From: Piscicola geometra
Lineage: Eukaryota; Annelida; Clitellata; Hirudinida; Piscicolidae
DNA length: 64,000 nt
Direction: 5' to 3'
Assembly (NCBI GenBank): GCA_943735955.1
Contig: OX030967.1
Location: 642,380-706,379 of the forward strand
The notes beneath the pieces were generated by a model. The model worked only from the letters and a program-made list of their open reading frames with translations, did not search any database and was not told the origin of the DNA. Below, piece by piece: positions 1-11,519 of this stretch; positions within the stretch are counted from its first letter, which is position 1; every line of letters begins with the position of its first letter. The position numbers and the translations under genes were made by a program.

Positions 1-103
1 GTCGTTTTGGCAGACGAGGAGGAAGAGGAGGAGGAGGAGGGAGACGAGCACAGCAGCCACTGCCTGCACCAACCACAGCACTGACGTCACGTCGTTCGTG
101 GGG
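1..103 (-). CDS. Candidate transmembrane exon, open at window edge
   Basis: Acceptor CCTTCAAG at 104-111 is followed by a frame reading PTNDVTSVLWLVQAVAAV and a Leu-rich stretch ending LVCQND, which looks like one membrane helix. It runs off the window. It could continue the 2330-2378 candidate or the SLC52 gene; neither is established. Confidence 0.3.
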
Positions 104-192
104 CCTTGAAGGCAGGAGTGTGGAGGGGACCACAATGGTGACAGAAACCTGTCGTCTCTTAGTTTCTTATCAAATAACAAGGAGTAACAATA

Positions 193-396
193 ATGAGAAA
201 GTTATTATTATCATTATTATCATTATTATCATTATTATCATTATTATTATTATTATCATTATTATTATCATTATTATTATCATTATTATTATCATTATTA
301 TCATTATTATCATTATTATTATCATTATTATCATTATTATTATCATTATTATCATTATTATCATTATTATTATCATTATTATTATCATTATTTTAA
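193..396. repeat. (ATT)n/(ATC)n microsatellite
   Basis: ATTATTATC-type repeats, about 200 bp. Confidence 0.97.
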
Positions 397-516
397 TGAC
401 CTGCGATGTGCAGAAGGGGCAGCGACAAGGGGGTGAGTTGTTGAGCGGAGTGGGAGGAGTCGACAACCAAGCTGGCCGAGAAGCCAACGCTCACAATGGC
501 AACCATCTGTTGAAGT

Positions 517-985
517 GGTGTTGAGGTGTTGTTGTTGAGGTGGTTTTGAGGTGGTGTGGTTGAGGTGGTGTGGTTGAGGTGGTGTGGTTGAGGTGGTGTG
601 GTTGAGGTGGTGTTGTTGAGAAGGTGTTGAGGTGGTGTTGTTGAGGTGGTGTTGAGGTGGTGTGGTTGAGGTGGTGTGGTTGAGGTGGTGTGGTTGAGGT
701 GGTGTTGTTGAGAAGGTGTTGAAGTGGTGTTGTTGAGGTGGTGTTGAGGTGGTGTGGTTGAGGTGGTGTGGTTGAGGTGGTGTGGTTGAGGTGGTGTTGT
801 TGAGAAGGTGTTGAGGTGGTGTTGAGGTGGTGTTGTTGAGGTGGTGTGGTTGAGGTGGTGTGGTTGAGGTGGTGTTGTTGAGGTGGTGTTGAGGAGGTGT
901 TGAGGTGGTGTTGTTGAGGTGGTGTGGTTGAGATGGTGTTGTTGAAGTGGTGTGGTTGAGGTGGTGTTGAGGTGGTGTTATTATG
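517..985. repeat. 15/18-bp minisatellite
   Basis: Units of (+) GAGGTGGTGTGGTT, with a TTGTTGAGAAGGTGTTGAGG block recurring about every 125 bp. Confidence 0.95.
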
Positions 986-1667
986 TGATCAAAACTTTTA
1001 TAAAAACAAACTCAAACTTTTGGTACGAATGTCGTTGAAATTCACTGTTTTTATGATGAATGTATTTGAAAATTTATTTTTCCTTTCAAATATTTGTGAA
1101 AAATTGTTTAGGCTCATTAATTTTTCATGTTTCATCGTAATTAAAGTGTCACTTATTATTCTTATGAAAGTTTCTTTTATGTTCAATAAACAATACTTGA
1201 AAGATTCTCGTTGTATCAATCAATCAATCACTACTTATTTGTATAGCGCCCTTTGCGAAGTGAACAAAAGCGCTCGTTAAATTATTTAATACAAAGATAC
1301 TAAAAATCAGCAACTGAAGTACACCAACTTCTGCACCTTAAACATTGAGCTAAAGTTATGGGAACTTGCCTGCAATAACACAAATTCTACAGTTTTTATT
1401 TGAGATGATTTTAGTGATTTTTTTAGGATAGATTTTATGTATGCGAGCTTTTCCTGAAATTCAAAAATGATTCAAATAAATTCAAACATTTTTTTATGAA
1501 GATTTGATTTAACGTGAAAATTTTTCCAATTTTAAAAAAGATTTGATTTTTCCTGATTTGCAATAAACTTGTACAATTTAAGTGGATTAGCAAAGATTTT
1601 GATTTAGAAATTCCCAAAAAGATTTATTAGATTTGATTATCAAAAATCTGGATTTGTGCCACTCCAG

Positions 1668-2172
1668 TGTGGTAGTATTGTGTGGTGTTGTGATGGTTTT
1701 GTGGTGTTGGTGTTGTACAGTGTTTGTGGTGGTGCTGTGGTGATGTTGTACAGTGTTTGTGGTGGTGTTGTGGTATGGTGTTGTGGTAGTGTTGTGTGAA
1801 GTTGTGTTGTTGAGCGCTCTTGAATTTGAAGAAAGAGCGCTATAGAAATCTATTTGATTGATTGATTGTTGTTGTAGTGTTCTTTTGGTGGTGGTGTGGT
1901 AGATTTGTGTGGTGTTGGTGTTATGGTAGTATTGTGTATTGGTGTTTTTGTGGTGGTGTTGTGTGGTGTTGTGTGGTGTGGTGGTGGTGTTGTGTGGTGT
2001 AGTGGTGGTGTGGTGGTGGTGTTGTTGTGGTGTTGTGGTGGTGTTGTGTGGTGTGGTGGTGGTGTGGTGGTGGTGTGGTGGTGGTGTGGTGGTGGTATTG
2101 TTGTGGGGGTGTGGCGGTGGTGTGGTGTGGTGGTGGTGTGGTGGTGGTGTGGTGGTGGTGGTATTATTGTGT
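1668..2172. repeat. GTGTTGTGGTGG low-complexity region
   Basis: GTGGTGTTGTGG-type repeats, interrupted at 1810-1870 by a short dispersed repeat with AGAGCGCTATAG and TTGATTGATTG. Confidence 0.93.
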
Positions 2173-2329
2173 GGGTGAAAGATACATTTGGAAGTTTGGT
2201 GCTCAGGGACGGAGTGGTGGGCGTCATGCGGAGTGGACGAGATGGAGGGAGGAATGAATGCAAGAGGGTGGAGTTGAAGCAAGGAGAGGATGAGCGAGAC
2301 TCCACAACTTCTCGCAGAGTTGAACTCAC

Positions 2330-2378
2330 CCCGTAGATGAGGTCGATGAAAACAGCCACAACCTTCAAAGACCCGCAG
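2330..2378 (-). CDS. Candidate exon of an unidentified minus-strand gene
   Basis: 49 bp between acceptor GCTTGTAG and a perfect donor GTGAGT. The open frame reads CGSLKVVAVFIDLIYG, hydrophobic and non-repetitive, between low-complexity arrays. I do not recognise the family. Confidence 0.4.
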
Positions 2379-2409
2379 CTACAAGCAGACATTTTTACTC
2401 TGATGAGAA

Positions 2410-3032
<623 letters not shown>

Positions 3033-3053
3033 TTTCCAAAGTGTTTCAAGAAC
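3033..3053 (-). CDS. Candidate micro-exon of an unidentified minus-strand gene
   Basis: 21 bp between acceptor TTTACTCAG and a possible donor AAA|GTACTA, reading FLKHFG in the frame compatible with the next candidate. A long (TAG)n-type array begins at the donor, as in CLASP introns. Too short to identify. Confidence 0.25.
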
Positions 3054-3661
3054 CTGAGTAAATCTGGATTGTATTTCACAATATGACTTATTGCACTTGG
3101 TAAATCTGTAGCTTTTGTTTTGGAACAATTTTGAAGTCAACACTTAGCAAGCATTAACAAACAATGCAAAACCAGTTTTCAGTGCGTGCAGGCCACAGAA
3201 GCTGCATGGCAAGGTGCCGTGGCCTGAAGTCTCTTCCTATTTCTATGCAGTTTGAAAGCTTCATTGGAGAGGTGTGCACTTATGCAATTGATTGTCGACG
3301 TGTATATCTCTCAATAAATTGAAGGTGTATACATGCAGTAGTGCACTCTATATGTGCACCAAATTAGAAATTATTTCCAATTATTACTATAGAAGTAATA
3401 GTTATTTAGAGAGTATGGTCATCGCCTTTGAACTCATTCATGATGAATACTTTTCTGAAAATTAAATAATAAAAAAGAGCTGAGAAAATGCCATTTTTAG
3501 TTCTGTTTTGAGTCCGACATAAGAGCTCCATCTTTGATAAGTATGACGAAACAACACGAAACAGCTATGAATGGCAGCTAGATGAGGCTAAGCATAAGAT
3601 ATTTAATTGATCGGGAGAAGATAAGACACAATAGCATGGAAACAATGGGGAGGGTACAAAC

Positions 3662-4910
3662 TAGAAGTCGGACTGCCAAAATATTTCGTTCCTGGTCCAA
3701 AAATTCTTTTCGTCTCTGTTCCCGCTGGTCATCCGTATTTTGGTTCCAGCCTTGACTCCATCCCGAAAATTATTGACCCCGGCCTGACCCATTTCGAAAC
3801 TTATTGACCCAGGCTGACCCATCCCGAAACTTATTGACCCAGGTCTGACCCATCCCGAAAACTTGCTAGTCCTTACATTTCTTACCATTTATTATTTGAA
3901 CGTCAAAGAATACTTTTATTATATTTTTAAAAAAAGATTTAAATTTAAAATAATTGTTTAAAGAAACGTTTGGAAATAATTTTCATTGACTCAAAGTGTT
4001 TCTACACCTGCCCAGTACATCGCTTAATATCTTTCGAGCCTCGTGTGCAAATTTCTTTTCACACGGGTTAAACTGCCGTAAAGAATTATAGCTTTTAGAT
4101 TGGATGATCTTTGGTCTGAAATCAAACCAGCCCATGCTCAAATTTCCCGCTCAAAGGGAGTATAACTCCACGTGATCTCCAATTTTGGTGACACATAATT
4201 TTAAATGTTGCCACAGTTTACCCTTTTCTGAATTTTCTTCCTCGTTCATAATGATCAATTCCCTCAAAGCGCTAGAACTAGCTTTCATCTCAACATTCTT
4301 GTTCTCTACAAATGAAAATAGGAAAGCCTTCAACCCTCCACTATTGAACACATTCCTTTATAATTTGTGCATTACGAAAACAACAATGGCAACATTGGTC
4401 TAAATGAACAATGAATCTTGCCAGGCAATGCGATTAGTTAGCCCTAATAATGATTCATGCAGATGTTTGAATATCGACCAGTTATCATATTACAATTACA
4501 TGTTTCCAACAGTTCATGTTGGAGACTCCAGTGAAATAAATGGTGACGATGGTGACGATGATTACGATGATGATGATGATGATGACGATGATGATGATAA
4601 TGATGATGATGACGAAGATAATGATGATGACGATGACATTTTGAAATAGTAATGATTCAAACTCATTATGAAGATTATGAAGATTCCTCGACGATATAAA
4701 ACGTTACGAACGGAAGTCCTAAAGAATGAAAAACATCAATAAATCTAACTTGCGGAAAAGCATATGTTTTCCAAAAGAAATATTATGTAATTTTTTCAAT
4801 TTTAATAACTTTTGTCTCCATTTTCCCGTTCTCAATTTGAAAGTTGATTCCCATTTCCATTCCTTCCTTCCGTTCCCATGAAGATGCCTCGGCACGCAGT
4901 GTGACCTCTA
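3662..4910. mobile_element. Degenerate hAT element of the TAGAGGTC family (tentative)
   Basis: The right end, on the minus strand, starts TAGAGGTCACACTGCG and resembles the left end of the 24816-27259 element, including the CGGGAACGG-type subterminal words. The left end TAGAAGTCGGAC resembles the other terminus. Flanks GTACAAAC and GTGAAAAT agree at 5 of 8 positions. Contains a 29-30-bp tandem repeat at 3765-3865. Pairing of the two ends is inferred. Confidence 0.4.
4540..4645. repeat. (GAT)n microsatellite
   Basis: GATGATGAT run with GAC interruptions. Confidence 0.95.
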
Positions 4911-5179
4911 GTGAAAATATAATTACTGATGACTTAGAGGGAGTCAGAAGAGCAGTGTCTGACACACCATTTCAACGCTGTTTCAACATTCTATTTATTA
5001 TCTTTTAACAAACCTCAAGAAGAAGAAGTTAAAGAGCTCCAAGTCGACCGGACGTGAGGAAAAGATGAAGTCGTGCATCGACGACCAACACAAATGGATT
5101 GCAAATCAATAAAAACAACTATTAATAATAGTTATGGTATTAATAAATTGTGAATAAAAGTATTACTGTAGCGGGATGT

Positions 5180-5413
5180 TACATCGGGGATGGCTTAGAT
5201 GGGAGACGTCAGATTTGCGACTCAAAGGTTGCATGTTCGAATCCCTGACAAGCAAGCGTGAACTATCATATACCTAGTGTATATGATGCGGTGTTTGCGA
5301 CGTATGCATTGAAAGATGTGTACGTCGTGTGGAGTGGCGTCTCTGGCGCATAAGAACCATGGTTCTCAAAACCATTGTAACATGGCCTGCGTCTGTCAGG
5401 CTGTGAGTAATAT
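5180..5413 (+). mobile_element. tRNA-derived SINE, copy 1
   Basis: tRNA-like head with A box (TGGCTTAGATGGG) and B box (GTTCGAATCCC), then a conserved core with ATACCTAGTGTATATGATGC, and a tail with TGTAACATGGCCTGCGTC. The tail matches the 3' end of the LINE at 22245-23105. Two related copies lie at 23770 and 24612. Confidence 0.85.
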
Positions 5414-5505
5414 AGGCGGTGATCCTGGGGGGTCCTGAGGGGTTCTGGGATCCGGTAATGTAGATCCCCGTCTCACTTTTCAATAAAAACATTTTTAAAG
5501 TCTTC
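5414..5505 (+). mobile_element. hAT-type terminal fragment
   Basis: GGCGGTGATCCTGGGGGGTC matches the right-type terminus seen at 6106 and 10949. It directly follows the SINE; no partner end found. Confidence 0.4.
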
Positions 5506-5699
5506 TTTTTGTTTGATAAATCGAAAAAAAAGAAGAAGAAAAATTTATATAATATTTTTTTAACAATTTTATAGTTTCTTGCAACAAGTTAAATTTCATT
5601 TTATTCAATGAATCAACAACTTACAATATAAAAATGTATACTTTTTACAATTTTGTTTTATAGTTTATTTTAAAAGTTTAAGATGGATAGCACTTTATT

Positions 5700-5967
5700 T
5701 AGAGCTGTTCCACGATAAAAAAAATTTAATCGCCGTTAAGTGTATTTTAACGCAATGTTTTTAGCATATTTGACAATATTATGAAATAGAATTTTAAAAT
5801 TTTTTCTCACAAATGTTCACTTGCTGCCAATGTAGCCAACGCAGCAAAAACAATTCAACTTTGATAAATTTAAATGTATTATAATTTTTAATAAATTAAA
5901 AATTCTAATGAAAGTTAATTGATTAGCGCGTTAATCGATAGTTAACTTAGATTAAAGCACAGCTCTA
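5700..5967. mobile_element. Non-autonomous hAT (MITE), TAGAGCTG family
   Basis: 268 bp with TIRs TAGAGCTGTTCCACGA and TAGAGCTGTGCTTTAATC (inverted). Both ends match the 30799-31930 element, whose middle it lacks. Flanks ACTTTATT and CTTTTATT are an imperfect 8-bp TSD. Confidence 0.8.
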
Positions 5968-6105
5968 CTTTTATTTAATAAATCAAAAAGATCGATGGAT
6001 TGCCTGAACTTTTCATATTGCATGTAATATATATAACGTATAAAAGCAGATTATTTTGACGGCCAAATGGTTTGACGTGGTGATGACGAAGAAAGAGCAA
6101 GCAAG

Positions 6106-6260
6106 CATGGGCGGCGATCCTGGGGGGGGGGGGGTCTTGGGGCCCAGACCTTTTCAATTTTTGGTAGTGAGGGTCCACCTTAATGGTTATGACCCCCCCC
6201 AGGATCGCCGCCTATTCTGGGTAGGACTCCCTCAAGATTTGCAGCAGATCGTCACACCTG
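6106..6260. mobile_element. 155-bp hAT MITE with perfect 8-bp TSD
   Basis: Flanked by CAAGCAAG on both sides (6098-6105 and 6261-6268). Left end CATGGGCGGCGATCCTGG, right end inverted CAGGTGTGACGATCTGC. This copy defines the two terminus types of the GGCGGCGATC family. Confidence 0.88.
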
Positions 6261-6269
6261 CAAGCAAGT

Positions 6270-8487
6270 GTTGGAAATACGACACAGATGCTGCAGACAA
6301 CACAACCTCCCTTTTCTAAGTTATAAGCAATATCTGCTCCCACATGTCGCGCCAGCAAGCGGTTTCAGATTTGATTTTATATATAAAATGTTCAAATAAT
6401 TAATGTAAAAAGTTCAAACCGTCGTTTTAGGTTTAGCATTTTGTCTCTATGGTTAACAATATCATCCCGTAGTCGGTCCGAATGAATGAACCTATTTTAT
6501 TAAATAGCTATTTTATAAAAAATAAATAATACTTTGGCTGGCTTTGAATCAATCAATCAAAACTATTTCTATAGCGCTTTCAATAAATTTGTTAAAGAAA
6601 ACCGGTTTTATACCCCTATTAAGGTTGATTGTATTTACATTTTAAAATGTAAATACAATCAACCTTAATAATCCAAAATCACCCACATCACAAAAAGATG
6701 GTTCCAGCTGGCGGGGATCGGGATATTGCAAGAAAGAACAAAAATGAACTTTGTCTGATATATATATACCGGGAAATACCAGATATTTCATACACCTTGA
6801 TTATTCGTGCACTTTTATTTTTCGAAAAATAATTGTTTTTTAGACCCTAAGTGCGTACATAAATTTAAAAAACTATAATATTTATGGTGGTAATTATGAC
6901 CAACAATAACAATTCTCGTAATTTAATTTTTATAATATAAAATTTATTATAAATTATATTTGATATTTTAATTTGATTATAATGTAAAATAATAATTATA
7001 TAGTCAAATAATTTTAGAACTTTTTAAAAATGACAAATATAATAATTCAAAAGCTTAAAAAATTATTTTAAAACTAGATTTCGCTAGTATTCATAGCAAA
7101 ATAACGGAAACTTTCTCTTAAACTAACTTACCAGAATTATTCTTTTTCTCTTAACTTCAGATTTTTTAATCATAGATTTAATTTAAGATTTATCACAAAT
7201 TCTATTAAAAACTAATAAATTGTATCTTATTCAAAAAAAAGCAAGTTCAAAAAAATATTGAACTTTTTTATTGCTTTGATTAATATAACTAACAAAAGCA
7301 CATTTCTCATAAAACTCTGAAAGTTTCATGTCTTCTATTTGATATTTCCAACATAAGCTAAAAAATATTTTATATAACTAGTTAGTCTTTTTTCATTATT
7401 TATTAATTAAATTTGTTTCTAAAAATTATTTTACGTTGATTAAAATTAATAAAATTATATAAAAGTTTTTTTCAATGAAAATCTTTTCTTGAAGACTTTT
7501 TATCTTGAAGACTTTTTATCCGCTTACCCTGCCGTACTGGGAGTTGTCTCAATGCTGTTTCCTAGAATAATTCTGCACCTTTCCTATACGCTCAACTCCA
7601 GTTTGTTTAATTATTATTTCAGATTCTTTTTTAATTGGTCGTCCACCGGTCTTTTTGGCGCGCTTTTCGGCAAAGGTTTTCCGATTATCTGGAACTGCTT
7701 CTTCAGAAGTTTTATATTTAATTGAGAATTTATCCATATTAATGAGATTTGAAAAATTATAAGAACAAGTTGCACAGGTCGATACGATTTTTAAACGTAG
7801 CCTCATAGCTCAATTGCATAAGCAGTAATTTAAATTTATCCAGCTATTATATTGATACCTTGTCTAGTTATGTGAACTCAAACATACGACTAGATAAAAA
7901 AAGAAACCCAAGGTTTTTTACTTCAAACATGAACACCGAAAATTCCATGTTTAGAAACTGGGTACTTAAGATGGAATGCTTTGTTCCCTATGATGAATTT
8001 AGATTGTTTTTAATTTAAAATGCTATTTAAAAGCTGTATTTATCGTCAAAATTATTTATTTATCTAAAGAATCACACCAGTTTGTATTTTAATGTGAATT
8101 GTCATTTAATCAAATTGACTAAATTAAATTAAATTTAGCTTTAAGGTTAATTTTGCAAACTTTACTTTTTTTGCTATAGGCTTTCTAGTTTTCATTTCGA
8201 CCTTTACTGGTTCAACTTCTTTAAAAATTGCTTCACTTTTTAAAGTTTTTTTTCGCCCTTTACTAATAGCTTCAATCATTTCTGTTCCCCACATTTTCCA
8301 CGATCACTTTTATGTTTGTAGGAACTCATTGAAACAGTAAATAAATACATTTTATGATAAATAGTATGAATTATCATAGACTATGAGATGCTATAAAGAC
8401 GATGTAAAAGCTAATGAATTTTAACGGTTTTTTAATAATTAAAAAGTAAATAATTAATTTATATTAATTTTCAATTGTTTATATAAA
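6270..8487. other. AT-rich intergenic stretch
   Basis: No gene recognised, apart from the palindrome at 6618 and a TATAGCGC short repeat near 6560. Lys-rich open fragments on the minus strand at 7560-7740 and 8150-8310 may be decayed transposase; the family was not recognised. Confidence 0.5.
6618..6669. repeat. Perfect 52-bp palindrome, no spacer
   Basis: Two 26-bp arms meet at 6643/6644; the left arm begins ATTAAGGTTGATTGTATTTA. It can form a cruciform. No element was recognised around it. Confidence 0.95.
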
Positions 8488-8495
8488 GTATATAC

Positions 8496-8849
8496 CAGGG
8501 GCGGCGATCTGCTACAAATCTTGGGGGGTCCTACCCAGCATGGACGATCCTGGGATTCCGAACCCCTTCCTCCCACTTGAAAAAACATTTTTAAACTTCT
8601 GTTTTGATACGAATATTCGAGTAAACAAAGAATAGTTTTGTTTTAGACAGCTATCACTATAACTACACATACTCACGTATTACTATATAAACATTCTGTT
8701 TTAGGCCATGGATGACGATTCTGTTCGTATCAAAACGAGTTTTAAATGTTTTTATTGAAAAAAGTGGGGGGATCCACATTAAGGCGGACCCCCTCACAAC
8801 CAAAAAGTAGGGGGTCCGGACCCCAAGACCCCCAGAATCACCGTCCATG
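8496..8849. mobile_element. hAT MITE of the GGCGGCGATC family with mismatched flanks
   Basis: Left-type end CAGGGGCGGCGATCTGC at 8496 (flank GTATATAC) and right-type end CACCGTCCATG ending at 8849 (flank GCTTAGAT). The flanks do not match. GTATATAC instead reappears after the right-type end at 23481, pointing to recombination between copies. Confidence 0.65.
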
Positions 8850-9263
8850 GCTTAGATCACATATTGAGATTACAACTTTGATGAAGGGCTGAAACATGTA
8901 ATACCTCTATAAAAACGCTAAAAAGTGCAGTACTTCTCAAGGGGCAGTTGTGAAAATTTCCCGAAACATGAGTTGGAATTCTCCAAAAGTGTCTGCTTTC
9001 CCTTGTTCTTTTCAACATTCTCCTAGAAAGAATAGTGCAAGAAACTCTCCAAGATCATCATTCTACCATCTCTATTGGTGGCTGATCAATCTCCAACTCA
9101 AGATTTACTGATGACATCGATCTGATGAGTAGTCACGGGCAAATTTGGGGGCTGTAACGTGACGTAGTATCTTTTGGATTAATTATGCCATTTTACTTTT
9201 TTGTACATACTTTCCCCATCATTAAAAATAAATAATATCATTTTCAAAGAACAAACTTTTCAC

Positions 9264-9407
9264 CTTCCTCACAAACAACGGCAACTCCACCCAGACGCCA
9301 TTGATGTCCACCCATGAAGAAACCGCGAAGAAGCAGACGAGGAGGAAGAGGGGAATGTTGACGCTTTGGAGGTTGGCCTTGATTCTTTGCAAAACCTCAA
9401 TTGCCAT
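9264..9407 (-). CDS. Riboflavin transporter (SLC52 family), first coding exon
   Basis: A true ATG at 9407 opens a hydrophobic segment: SSWVDINGVWVELPLFV matches the strongly conserved first-helix motif of SLC52 transporters (human SWVTINGLWVELPLLV), multi-pass proteins that carry riboflavin into cells. The frame meets a good donor, AAG|GTGAAA, ending the exon at 9264. No later SLC52 exon was found between here and the left edge. Either the intron exceeds 9 kb, or this is an orphan exon captured among transposons. Confidence 0.8.
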
Positions 9408-10189
9408 TTTTGAGTATTGCGCGCTAGAAAATGTAAAGAAATCTGAGTTGGGTTTTTGTAAGTAGTGATTTGAATATTTTGATAATCGATTGAGTTTATG
9501 GTTTAAATCGATTGTTTGATAATAATATTCTTAATTTATTAATTATCGTATTACAAAATATGTATAAATTAAACTAAATTCATAATCAAATTAAAGTTTG
9601 ACATCACCTTACAAAAGTCAGATGCTTTGAGGCAGATGTTTTGGCAATACTTAGGATCGATGAAGACTGATTAACGTTTCTTTTTAAAAGGCCTAAAGCA
9701 TGTCACACTACCCATTTTCCCCATTTAGGACATTTTATACTGTTTTTTCGATAAAATAATCAAAGAATCTCGTTTAATTGTCGTTTTTAATTTAATAATA
9801 ACAATAATAAAAGAATTTCTATAAATATAGAAGACTACTCCAGCCATAACAGCATCCCAGTAAGCTAGCTAGCTTACCACAAAATAAATAACAAAAATGG
9901 CAAGAGGCTGTTGAAGAATTAAACTCGAATAATAATAAATTAACAATTTCATAAAAATAATAAGCTCGAGAAGGATGCCTGAAGAAACGCTCACTTTAAT
10001 GTTGCAGTATTTTATTTTTATGAGTTTTTTGAAATTTGAAAATGAATTTCTTTTACATTTTGTTAAAGAAATGATTCTAAAAAATAAAGTTAAAAAATTA
10101 GTCCAAAATATTTTACACAAAAAAAGTTATGATGAAAAAAAAATTTCCTTAATAAAGGACACCATGCAGTGCTACTGACGGCAATTACG
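9408..10189. other. AT-rich region upstream of the SLC52 exon
   Basis: Would contain the 5' UTR and promoter of the minus-strand riboflavin transporter if that exon is functional. No CpG-rich segment or clear promoter motif seen. Confidence 0.4.
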
Positions 10190-10560
10190 ATTCGTAGTAG
10201 ATGCTGAAGCACTCCAAATGTAAAGCTGCATTGCATTTAAGGCATTTCTTTCCACATTGCTTGCATCTTTATTGCCATCTTCAATTTGACCAATAAAATG
10301 ATCTTATTAGTTTGGATACCACCGATCCACCAAGGCCTAAATCGCTGTTGCACTCTTCCGATGCTCCTTGATATGGGTTTACCAAATAACCAAGCCTATT
10401 ATTTAGACGCCTTATAGGTTTCCATCTGATAAGTTCTTTTGATGAATGCCTCCCATAATATGGCACCATTGATTCATCAATCGCCAAATGACATTCTTTG
10501 GGCTAAAATTTGTAAAATCTGTCATTCATAGCATCAAATAATGGACGCACTTTGGCCATT
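10190..10560 (-). pseudogene. piggyBac transposase fragment
   Basis: DDE-type transposase remnant: AIDESMVPYYGRHSSKELIR matches the conserved piggyBac block IDESMVPYxGRHxxKQxIRxKP. In another frame downstream, RCKQCGKKCLKCNAALHLEC matches the C-terminal Cys-rich zinc motif. An in-frame stop precedes the DESMVPY block, and a deletion follows KPIR. Only the C-terminal third remains. Confidence 0.8.
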
Positions 10561-10604
10561 CTGTCTTATTTATTATTTTTCTCATTGTCATTGCAATACA
10601 AATA

Positions 10605-10948
10605 TCTTAATAATTCTTCAAATCATGTTTAAGGGGTTGTTTAATTAGATTTTTAAGATAAATTGGAGCATTACAATTATGAATTTTGAACATATTTAGG
10701 CATATTTTAAAATTCACTCTAGATCTCAGAGATAACCAATGTAACAAACGAAGATAGGAAGAAATGTGAAAAAACTCAGGAGCACGAGCAACAAGACGAG
10801 CAGCAAAATTAAAGGTTTTATTTAGAGGAGCTAAAGTAGTATCAGGGAGGCCATAGTAAAGAGAGTTGCGATAATCAATCCTGGAGAGAACTAGAGAAGA
10901 TACAAGAAGCTGCAAAGTAGGATCATCGAGAAAAGGGAGAAGCTGTTT
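10605..10948 (-). pseudogene. CR1/L2-type LINE, reverse transcriptase C-terminus (second half of a split copy)
   Basis: Reads KQLLPFLDDPTLQLLVSSLV, then LSRIDY, NFAARLVARAP and LHWLSLRSRVNFKI, the typical post-RT thumb region. It starts exactly at AAACAGCT next to a hAT terminus. Its missing upstream half, ending RCIKQL at the same AAACAGCT, is at 19730-19961 on the opposite strand. Confidence 0.85.
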
Positions 10949-11519
10949 CATGGGCGGCGATCCTGGGGGGGTCCTGGGGTCCACCTTAATAGAGACCCCT
11001 TCCCCCACTTTTTGTCGATTTTGTATTCAAAAATTTCTATTTGGATATGAGCATAATCGTCAACCATGGCATAAAGGTAAATGTTTATACAGTAATACAT
11101 TGTGAGTATGTGTAGTTATAGTGATAGCTGCTTGAAGCAAAATTATTCTTTGCTTACTCAAATACTCATCCACCTACTCTTTTTTTTATATTTATAAATT
11201 TGAATTAACAAATTATATTTATAAAAATTAAATTTCTGATTTTTCATTTTTCGCAAGCAGACATTCAGAATGATTTTCAGAAATAACGGTTCACTTTTTG
11301 CAAGCATACAGATTTACATTTTTATTTAAAAAAATCATTCATATTGTGCTACTTATTTTGCATGGGCGATATTCATCGGGGGATTCTGAGGTCCACTTCA
11401 ATATCGACCCTTTCAATTTTTTAGATGAACCAAGGTTAATGAATTTCAAAAGGCTTCGAACAATAACTAAAGTTTTGGTTAAATCAAACTACAAGTTTCA
11501 TATCGCATAACTGGCAAAA

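Noticed and set aside
120..524. Open frame with a long poly-Ile run
   Set aside because: Translation of an ATT/ATC microsatellite.
1215..1270. Short dispersed TATAGCGC/TCAATCAATCAA motif (also near 1815, 6560, 14090)
   Set aside because: Recurrent but too short and diverged here to define an element or boundaries.
3661..3888. Plausible small minus-strand protein
   Set aside because: Sequence is a tandem 30-bp repeat and a hAT-like terminus, with no conserved domain.
5180..5250. Possible functional tRNA genes at the three GTTCGAATC sites
   Set aside because: Each is followed by the same 130-180-bp tail and a LINE-like or A-rich 3' end, so they are SINE heads, not tRNA genes.
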